DNA of 54,773 nucleotides from Thermoproteota archaeon (GTDB lineage Archaea; Korarchaeota; Korarchaeia; Korarchaeales; Korarchaeaceae). Positions 48,437 to 54,773 of the stretch are shown piece after piece. The translations under genes were made by a program, and so were the position numbers. The stretch spans positions 1 through 54,773 of the forward strand of contig JAOZFG010000012.1 in assembly GCA_027491435.1 (NCBI GenBank), in the 5' to 3' direction. The notes beneath the pieces were generated by a model. It was not told the origin of the DNA, searched no databases, and saw nothing but the letters and a program-made list of their open reading frames with translations. Position 1 is the stretch's first letter. Each line of letters begins with the position of its first letter.

Positions 48437-50198
48437 GTAGGTGCCTATCCAACCACATGTTCCTGTACTCACACGAAGTTTCCGATAGGTAAGTGCAGGC
48501 GTAACAGGCAGCCCCTACGTAGAGAGGCGGAGAGAACTCTTGATCGGAGCAAAGAGGGTCGTTAGGACATGAGCTGGCTAGCTCCTGGACCTTACTCAAT
48601 ATTTCCTTGAATTTGGGAGTTAAGGAAATTAGGCCCCCTAAGGAGCCATCTCCCGGCTGAACGGTGTATATGAGAACCCCTCCTATCCCTCTCTTAACGT
48701 CCACGTAGACCCTTTCCCTCAGAGAGGCTGATGAGTAACCAGAGTGTTGAGATAGGGACCTTATAAGTAAGTGGGAAAAGGTGTGCCACCACACAAATAA
48801 AGGATTCAACTCAATCCTCTTATGTGGGTTCAGAAACAGGTTATCCTCATACTCTCTGGACCTATTCAGAAAGGCGTCATTCCACCTTTCCCAGTTAGGC
48901 CCTCCGGGCCCTATGTCCTTAGAAGTTATGAAGAGGCCCTCTCCAAAGTGCTTCACCCCGGGGTACCACCTGACGCCCTCACTATCGGTGAAGCCCACGT
49001 CAACGAGCTCTGGTTTACCGCCCGGAACTGGTCTTAAGTAACCAACCTGTATTATCACAGACCTAAGCTTCGTTATCGGTGTTAGCCTGTAAGTTCTGCC
49101 ATTATCGCTCACTTCCTCCCTTATCATTTCCTTGGGAGCTTCAAACAGCACTTCTGATAAACCTAGCCTGTCCTTTATGCTAACAGGAGGGGCCCCATTT
49201 ACGGAGACGTCCAGAAGTATTTTGAACTCCTCCTCCCATATGCTAAGCTTACCCTCGCTAGCCTCGTCCTGCGTACTGAAACAAACCTCCTTTAGGGCTA
49301 TCCTTAGGACCTCTCTGTCTGAGCTCAGGAGCTTAGATATTGAACTCTCCCTAAATAGGCGGGCCTCCCTTATCCTCTCCATAACCTCCTTGAACTTATC
49401 AAACCACCCCTCATCCTCTAAATCCTCTCTATTCAATAGAGGGACTATGGAGTAGCAAAATCCATCCTCTTCAAGAATTCTGTGAACCTCCGTGTAGACC
49501 GGGGGCAGCGTGAACAGAGGATACACTACTGGCACTCTGAGGTAGGAGGACTGCCTCAATATCACGTAAGAGTTCCTGTCGCACTTACCCCTAACGGGAG
49601 GACTGTCTAACCTCTCAACCTCTGGCCTCCTCCCGGAGCACGGCCAAGGTCTGCCGTATACGTCCTCCATAGTGACTTCAGCTCCGCATTTTGGACACTT
49701 CACCTTAACGCTGCTCATTGAAGGGCCCTTCGACTCGTATATGTAGTAATCTGGCCTACACTCGTGGGACCCGTGAACTACGTAATGCCAATCTACGTCA
49801 TCCAAATGGCCAGCACTACATGCCCTGACGAACCTAACCCCGTCCCAGTTGTTCCTTCCCTTTCCCTCCCTCTTACATTCAGGACAACCCTTGCTGTAGG
49901 GGAAGAGGTAACCGTGATCGGGGCAGACCCACCACTCGGGGAATACCCTAGTTATGTAATGAACCCTTTCCCTTAGAAGCTCCTCCTCAGATGGTAGTTG
50001 GAAGACCCTCTTGTTCATTCCTAGAAGCTTTTTTATCCTTCTCTCGTTTATTTCGAAGTCCTTAGGATTTAATTTGCTGTAAAATAATCCTATATCAGGT
50101 CTAGGGATTAGCCTAGGTCCCTTCCTGCTCTCCAGTATTGAGCCTGGACCGTAGGTTATGATGAATTGAGTCCTCCTCATCCTCTCTATTCTGGCCAT
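48417..50198 (-). CDS. drmB: DrmB-like DUF1998 protein
   Basis: A 593-aa protein. The N-terminus RRTQFIITYGPGSILESRKG is the typical DrmB opening. A zinc-binding region follows (C92PDH, C105-x2-C108, then VRACSAGHLDDVDWHY at about 125-139, and VKCPKCGAEV). The DUF1998 region has HTFSHLLIRSLSQHSGYS near 470, and the C-terminal Cys cluster is CPNDPLC and GAACYACTYLSETSCEYRNM. In DISARM, DrmA and DrmB form a complex on invading DNA. It starts immediately after the drmA stop with GAGGTGGG as ribosome-binding site, so the pair is an operon. DISARM components drmC and methylases are not seen. Confidence 0.88.
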   Translation of the reverse strand: MARIERMRRTQFIITYGPGSILESRKGPRLIPRPDIGLFYSKLNPKDFEINERRIKKLLGMNKRVFQLPSEEELLRERVHYITRVFPEWWVCPDHGYLFPYSKGCPECKREGKGRNNWDGVRFVRACSAGHLDDVDWHYVVHGSHECRPDYYIYESKGPSMSSVKVKCPKCGAEVTMEDVYGRPWPCSGRRPEVERLDSPPVRGKCDRNSYVILRQSSYLRVPVVYPLFTLPPVYTEVHRILEEDGFCYSIVPLLNREDLEDEGWFDKFKEVMERIREARLFRESSISKLLSSDREVLRIALKEVCFSTQDEASEGKLSIWEEEFKILLDVSVNGAPPVSIKDRLGLSEVLFEAPKEMIREEVSDNGRTYRLTPITKLRSVIIQVGYLRPVPGGKPELVDVGFTDSEGVRWYPGVKHFGEGLFITSKDIGPGGPNWERWNDAFLNRSREYEDNLFLNPHKRIELNPLFVWWHTFSHLLIRSLSQHSGYSSASLRERVYVDVKRGIGGVLIYTVQPGDGSLGGLISLTPKFKEILSKVQELASSCPNDPLCSDQEFSPPLYVGAACYACTYLSETSCEYRNMWLDRHLLMEVPP

Positions 50199-53100
50199 CT
50201 AACCCACCTCGAAGAGGGTGAATTCCTCGACGTCCCTGAGGGAATTTGGGGAGTTCCTATAGACAACCACTCTATTGGCCCTCTCGTGCATCACGTCTCC
50301 CAGCACAACGTCGTATTTTGTCTGAAAGTACTCGTTGAAGACAAGCTCTCTCCCTACGCTTATAACTGTTCTAGCTACTTTCTCCCACCTTTCAAGCTCT
50401 TCCCTAATCTTGGCGAGTACTGAAGTGTCATCTTCAGATCTTAGGACTTGAGGTTGCCTCCTGTACCTGTTTGCCAACACGTTGATGACGTTATCAAGAT
50501 CGGAGCTCGCCCTAGGACAGGAAATCACGTTGATGGCATCTTCGTTATTAATCCAGCTGCACTTCACTTTTAAGTCGTTTCTCAATATGGCCACGGCTAC
50601 AGGTCCAACACAGCGGCTCATAGTAGTGGGAGCGAATGGAGTAGCTGTAGAAGGCTCTACGTACCTCTCCAAGTTCAGGTGGTAACCCAAAAACATCTCG
50701 TAGTGGCTGAGGTCTCTGGGCCTGCTGAACTTGAAGTACGTGATAACGAGGCCGGGGAAGGACCTGCCCACCCTTCCCGTAGCCTGAAGGTAGGCAGAGC
50801 TTGTCTTAGGTTGCCCGTGAACGAACATGAGGGAGAGCCTCCTGACGTCAACTCCTGTGCCGAACATAGACGTTGTTAAGAGGACGTCTACGCACCCAGG
50901 ATTTTCAGGATCTCCGCTGAACTCCCTCTTGATGGTGTTCAGCTTGGCAGGCAATTCAGTCGATTCCACTTTACTTGAAAGCTCCTCAACTCTACTGAAG
51001 TCTATCTTCCTAACCCCCTCACCTCCTCCAGCTAGGAACTCAAGCTCTTCCCTTACGTGTTGTCTTAGCACTGACCTGGAGATAGCCAGCTCCTTTATTG
51101 TATTGAAATAGGCTACTAGGGTCCAATAGGGATCAACTTCCTTTCCATAAATTAAGGAGAGTTCGTAGGCAGTTTGCAGGAGTGAAGCCCATATCTTCCT
51201 TATGGCGAACTGGCTTCCTATCCCAGGGGTTAGAATCCCCACATAAAGCTTCCCTGAACCCATCTCCAGGAGACCTCTTCTCCTGAACCTTATGAAGAAC
51301 CTATCAGAGAAATCCTTCCCGTAGTAGGGGAACTTCCTAGCTTCTCTAACGAAGATCGCCCTTACCTGATCGTCAGAGCTCCTTACAGTTGCTGAGGAAG
51401 CTATGTACTTGGGAATTTTCTCCCTGCTGCTCAAGTAGTCGACTGCGGTCTCGAAAATCCCTACCATGCTACCTAGCGGCCCGTTTATCAGATGCAGTTC
51501 ATCCTGAATTATCAGCTCAGGAGGGTCAAAAGGCTCTACCTCAACTGAAAACTCGTGACCCCTGGGAAAAAGCTCAGAGAGGGATTCTACAGGCACATCT
51601 TCCCTGTAATACCCCCAATAGGGGGAGTAGCGGTTGACGTTTCCAAATATCGCTGCGGATCTGGGCTCGTAAGATAGTCTAGCTATTTTGTCTACGGTCC
51701 CCACTAAGAATGATGGCGGATCCTTGTATATTTGCTCATCTACTGTTAAGGCAGGTATGGGAATCCTCCAGGAAATCCCACCCTTAGACATGTAATCTGG
51801 GGGTTCCTTGAAGACAAATCCCTTCTCGGGTGGCCTAAGCTCTCTGTCCAATCGAACCTTTTCTTTGCCGCCAGAAGGAGCTCCTTCAATCCAGTAAGCC
51901 CTGTTTAAGCTACACTTTGGATTAGGGCAGAGGATTACGAAGTCGGTAACCTTCCAATCATTTGGCTTATTTCTGACAGGGAAGTATCCTGGCCTGCTAG
52001 CGTTAAGGGGAACAAGGCTTGCAGATAACCTTTTGCTACTCCTCCTGGCGTTAAACCTCTTCTTAAGGCTGTTGTACACTTTAGTGAAAGTGTCCAGGGA
52101 TATAGGAGAGTCCGAATTTATCACCAGCTCCACGCTGAAGGTCCCCTCGCTGGGCAGCCTGTGAACTTCTTCCACATAGGCCTCCACACCTCCCTTGTAT
52201 TTCCAACTCTTTATGTAATTCAGGGTATTGTCTACGAGCTCTTCACTCCCCTCCTCCAGCCTGATAGTCAAGAATATTCTGTGTTCTCCACTATCTAGAC
52301 CAGTTTGAGGCAAAGCTGTTATGGAACCGCAGACTGGACAGTTTAGTACCTGCGCTGGCTCTCCCTTAGCCCCCTTCCTCCTGCCCTCCAGTATCCTTAT
52401 GGCGTCATCCTCCTTGTAGTTCTTGCTAGATATCCTGTTGGGGGAGACGTGCCCTCCAACCCACAGCCCTAATGAGAACTTTGTAGAGCCCCAGATGAAG
52501 TCTTCCTTTCCAGGATAACCCTCAGGCCTCCAGCCTACGGGATCCCTTCCCAAACCCCATACCCTCAAGTACTCCATGGCCGTTATTACCCTGAGAGCCC
52601 TCCTAAACTGCTGAATTGTGAGCAGCCTTAAAGTATACCTGAGTACAGCTGCTACCCCAGCTCCTGACTTGCCCAACTTCAAAGCACGTCTCCTTCTTAG
52701 GGCCAAAGTAAAGGCCACGATGGCCAAGTAAGCTTCAGTCTTTCCTCCCCCCGTGGGGACGAATAGTACGTCGCAGACCTCTCTGGATGGACTATTAGGG
52801 TCTGAAATCGATTCTAAGGCTAAAAGGAAGAATGCTAGTTGGAAGGGTCTCCACTTGAAATCTCCTATAGGTAGATCCCCCTCCTTTCCTTTTTTCCAAG
52901 CTGTTTGAAGGTCTATAGCTTTGTTAGCGAAGCAAAAAGCCAGCCTGACGTCATCGTCGTCCCTGAGTATCTCCAAAGCCTTCTTCATTCTGTTCAAAAA
53001 TTGAATATGATATCCTTTAATATCTGATAATTCTCCTAATTCATCTGAATTAAACGTTGATTCTATCCATTTTTCATAATTATCAACCAATGGCCTTAAC

Positions 53101-54074
53101 TTCTTAATCAGCTCCTCAGGGTTCCAAGTCTCAGCTAAAACGTGAGCTGTCAACTCGGGCTCTGGACTAAATTTCTGATCCCACTCGTATTCGGGGGCTT
53201 CAAGAAGTATTGCAGGCATAAATTCCGTCCTCAAGGTAGGGTTAATGAAGTCTTTAGCCAAGTCCCCTACCATCTCCCTGTCCTGCCAAGTAAAAGGGTC
53301 TTTAACCATGGACTCTAAGTCCACTTCCTTCCAAACGGCTGAACACATATGTCCTTTAGCTAGCGGCCTTCTATTTGAAAATATTTTATCCAGAATTAAC
53401 TCCTCTTTATCAATTTTAGGAAAGCTAGTCATCTTGCTAACTAGCGAGCCCTCCCTCAAATTTATCCTGATCTGGGGTTGAAATATGTAACTTTCAGGGC
53501 CCTTAGTAGACTTAAGTTGATTGACTAGGTATATAGTAAAGTGAAATCCGGTCTCCCTCTTCTTAACAACAACTTTGAGGGAGAGCTCAGCTTCTTCCTT
53601 CCTAACTAAGCCCCCTGGACCTAGATAGAAAGTGCTTCTCCCCGAGCTGGGGTCTAGCTTGAGTAAGGCATACCTAGGCCTCCTGTGCCAACCTCCATCG
53701 CCCTTAAAGTATCTCGCCCAAGTGACAAGCACGTCCATTAACCCCTTACCCTGGACGAGAAAGGAGAGGCCCATGGAGGAAGGCCTTCTCCTGGGGTCTA
53801 TGGGCCCAGTGGTCGAGAGGAGGAAATCCTCGTCCTCTTCGGAGATGGGATCTCCTTCCTCTATAGCTCCAATCATATCTTCCTCGCTCTCAGGAGGTAC
53901 TTCTGCCCTCTTAGCCTCTACTTTAGACTTTAAAGGTGACAACACGCCGGACACGTATAGGTTTAGTGGGTTATCCTTAACTATTTCCCAAGGACCGCTT
54001 TTAGGGCCGATCAGGTTCAGGTAAAGCTCCTTCAGCAAGGATAGCCTAAAGAGGGGCTGACGACCACGACTCAT
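50199..54074 (-). CDS. drmA: DrmA-like helicase
   Basis: A 1291-aa superfamily 2 helicase of the DISARM DrmA type. Long N-terminal region (about 1-430); Walker A FVPTGGGKTEAYL (about 437-449); zinc-binding CPVCG and CPNPKC segments inserted between the helicase motifs; motif II IIQDELHLI (about 855-863, DELH in place of DEAH); motif III ASSATV (about 892); and the C-terminal lobe LLTTSMFGTGVDVRRLS with QATGRVGRSFPGLVITYFKF (about 1095-1115). The DELH/TGVDVRR/GRVGRSFPGL combination is characteristic of DrmA. ATG 54074 is 21-30 bases from CTTTTAAACC; a longer frame to 54125 would swallow that promoter. Operon with drmB. Confidence 0.9.
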   Translation of the reverse strand: MSRGRQPLFRLSLLKELYLNLIGPKSGPWEIVKDNPLNLYVSGVLSPLKSKVEAKRAEVPPESEEDMIGAIEEGDPISEEDEDFLLSTTGPIDPRRRPSSMGLSFLVQGKGLMDVLVTWARYFKGDGGWHRRPRYALLKLDPSSGRSTFYLGPGGLVRKEEAELSLKVVVKKRETGFHFTIYLVNQLKSTKGPESYIFQPQIRINLREGSLVSKMTSFPKIDKEELILDKIFSNRRPLAKGHMCSAVWKEVDLESMVKDPFTWQDREMVGDLAKDFINPTLRTEFMPAILLEAPEYEWDQKFSPEPELTAHVLAETWNPEELIKKLRPLVDNYEKWIESTFNSDELGELSDIKGYHIQFLNRMKKALEILRDDDDVRLAFCFANKAIDLQTAWKKGKEGDLPIGDFKWRPFQLAFFLLALESISDPNSPSREVCDVLFVPTGGGKTEAYLAIVAFTLALRRRRALKLGKSGAGVAAVLRYTLRLLTIQQFRRALRVITAMEYLRVWGLGRDPVGWRPEGYPGKEDFIWGSTKFSLGLWVGGHVSPNRISSKNYKEDDAIRILEGRRKGAKGEPAQVLNCPVCGSITALPQTGLDSGEHRIFLTIRLEEGSEELVDNTLNYIKSWKYKGGVEAYVEEVHRLPSEGTFSVELVINSDSPISLDTFTKVYNSLKKRFNARRSSKRLSASLVPLNASRPGYFPVRNKPNDWKVTDFVILCPNPKCSLNRAYWIEGAPSGGKEKVRLDRELRPPEKGFVFKEPPDYMSKGGISWRIPIPALTVDEQIYKDPPSFLVGTVDKIARLSYEPRSAAIFGNVNRYSPYWGYYREDVPVESLSELFPRGHEFSVEVEPFDPPELIIQDELHLINGPLGSMVGIFETAVDYLSSREKIPKYIASSATVRSSDDQVRAIFVREARKFPYYGKDFSDRFFIRFRRRGLLEMGSGKLYVGILTPGIGSQFAIRKIWASLLQTAYELSLIYGKEVDPYWTLVAYFNTIKELAISRSVLRQHVREELEFLAGGGEGVRKIDFSRVEELSSKVESTELPAKLNTIKREFSGDPENPGCVDVLLTTSMFGTGVDVRRLSLMFVHGQPKTSSAYLQATGRVGRSFPGLVITYFKFSRPRDLSHYEMFLGYHLNLERYVEPSTATPFAPTTMSRCVGPVAVAILRNDLKVKCSWINNEDAINVISCPRASSDLDNVINVLANRYRRQPQVLRSEDDTSVLAKIREELERWEKVARTVISVGRELVFNEYFQTKYDVVLGDVMHERANRVVVYRNSPNSLRDVEEFTLFEVG

Positions 54075-54094
54075 CTGGAACACCCTTCTGGTTC

Positions 54095-54104
54095 GGTTTA
54101 AAAG
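54095..54104 (-). promoter_or_regulatory. TATA box of drmAB
   Basis: CTTTTAAACC on the minus strand is 21-30 bases before ATG 54074, supporting that start and a leaderless transcript. Confidence 0.45.
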
Positions 54105-54618
54105 TGAGTGGCACCTCTTTTCCAAAGAATAAGTCGAGTCCTATAGAATTGGTGTAACTCTGGGTATTGACGGAGGCAGTAGAAGGTATGGTAGTGCTGT
54201 CGACTTGAGGGCACCCCGTGCTTTGACCTAGTTTTTCAACCATTAAGCCGATCAGCCGCCACCTCTTGAGGCCTGTAAAATCACTATCGGTGATAAATGT
54301 TAACACTTTTTCTCCTTAGCCTTCTTAGGAGGATCAGCTCCCTCGGCTCTTACTTACTAAACAACATTAGAGCTCTGTGTTCCGCGCTATCCAGCAACTT
54401 ATAGGGGAAGTTCATCGCAGCTTCGTCCGCAACGTCCCTTCAAGGTCCTCCTTTCCACAGATGGCAGCGGCCCCTTCAGAACATTAATTTGCAGTATCAT
54501 CCTCGATCATTAGGACAAATTTTTGACTTAAATGGATGGTAACTAATTGACATAAAATTTAAAAGTATAAGCCCCGATGGATTTCACGTTCTAGCTATTG
54601 ATAGGGGGTGAACAATCC
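54105..54618. other. Gap between drmAB and the last gene
   Basis: About 500 bases without a supported gene. A minus-strand frame at about 54105-54306 (LKRWRLIGLMVEKLGQSTG and onward) is uninterrupted but short and not recognised. TATA-like AAAATTTAAAAGTAT near 54551-54565 probably serves the gene starting at 54619. Confidence 0.4.
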
Positions 54619-54773
54619 ATGACTTCTGGGAGCTCTCCACAGGGAAGTAGTGGAGATGACTATGCTAAAATAAATTTCGAGAAGAACTTATGTAAAGATA
54701 AAGATGAAGATGAAGGTAAAGAAGAAATATCCAAAATGTTTGGGAAGATATGGGGTGTAACCGATTCATCCTT
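54619..54773 (+). CDS. Partial CDS, highly charged N-terminus (runs off the window)
   Basis: ATG 54619, preceded by GGGGGTGA at 54604-54611, opens a frame that continues to the window end (51 codons). The product begins MTSGSSPQGSSGDDYAKINF and then has an acidic/lysine-rich stretch (KDKDEDEGKEEISKMFGKIW). No family can be assigned from this part. It is AT-rich, like the defence island. Confidence 0.55.
   Translation, partial: MTSGSSPQGSSGDDYAKINFEKNLCKDKDEDEGKEEISKMFGKIWGVTDSS

Noticed and set aside
54046-54306. 86-aa minus-strand frame overlapping the drmA start
   Set aside because: Overlaps the first codons and promoter of drmA in another frame and has no recognisable domain.

Overview
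The window looks like a chromosomal segment of a thermophilic archaeon of the Thermoproteota/TACK group. The reasons are AGG-dominated arginine usage, many apparently leaderless genes with a TATA box about 25-30 bases before the start, frequent GTG/TTG starts, and archaeal families: TrmB, HTH_10, DUF438, DUF432, DUF763, AAA/DUF4143 ATPase, VapBC, HEPN-MNT and type I-A CRISPR-Cas. An Arf-like small GTPase and a divergent heme-copper oxidase are also present. Sequence alone does not fix the genus. No rRNA, tRNA or CRISPR array was recognised. || Layout. 1-1,072: a decayed AAA/DUF4143 ATPase. 1,287-1,929: a HEPN-MNT pair. 2,052-7,226: a respiratory/redox block with a DUF438-hemerythrin-PAS sensor, a TrmB regulator, a three-gene heme-copper reductase operon whose active site looks like that of an NO reductase, and a divergent HTH_10 regulator. 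7,260-11,507: an intact AAA/DUF4143 ATPase, an MFS transporter, an alpha/beta hydrolase, a small membrane protein and a CBS protein. 11,573-15,156: one minus-strand operon, CARF-like wHTH regulator > NAD(P)HX repair enzyme > DUF432 > MscS channel. 15,214-17,289: an AAG-type DNA glycosylase, a CruF-like carotenoid protein, a mini-metalloprotease and two tiny ORFs. 17,581-20,498: a polar amino-acid ABC importer. 20,550-26,607: a putative NTase, a phosphoesterase, an orphan 349-aa protein, a two-gene Fbp-type ABC importer and VapBC. 26,993-34,905: a complete dipeptide/oligopeptide ABC importer, then an Fbp-type binding protein with a secreted partner. 35,138-38,784: DUF763, an EamA transporter, a possible PD-(D/E)XK protein and a membrane-anchored SagB-type oxidoreductase. 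|| 38,781-40,211 holds an Arf/Sar-type GTPase with an extra C-terminal alpha/beta domain and, just upstream, a small longin/roadblock-like protein, possibly a GTPase module. || From about 39,700 rightward the DNA becomes AT-richer and turns into a defence island. It has an 855-base gene-free stretch, then a type I-A interference operon (csa5-cas7-cas5-cas8a-cas3'-cas3''-csa3) without cas1, cas2, cas4, cas6 or an array. Next come an unrecognised 404-aa gene and a convergent drmA-drmB pair (DISARM core helicase and DUF1998 protein) without methylase or drmC. The window ends inside a highly charged small protein. || The most notable observations are the heme-copper reductase with a substituted metal ligand and no CuA site, the GTPase/longin-like pair, the DrmAB/type I-A island with its unknown third gene, and a CARF-like regulator that appears to drive NAD(P)HX repair together with a mechanosensitive channel.
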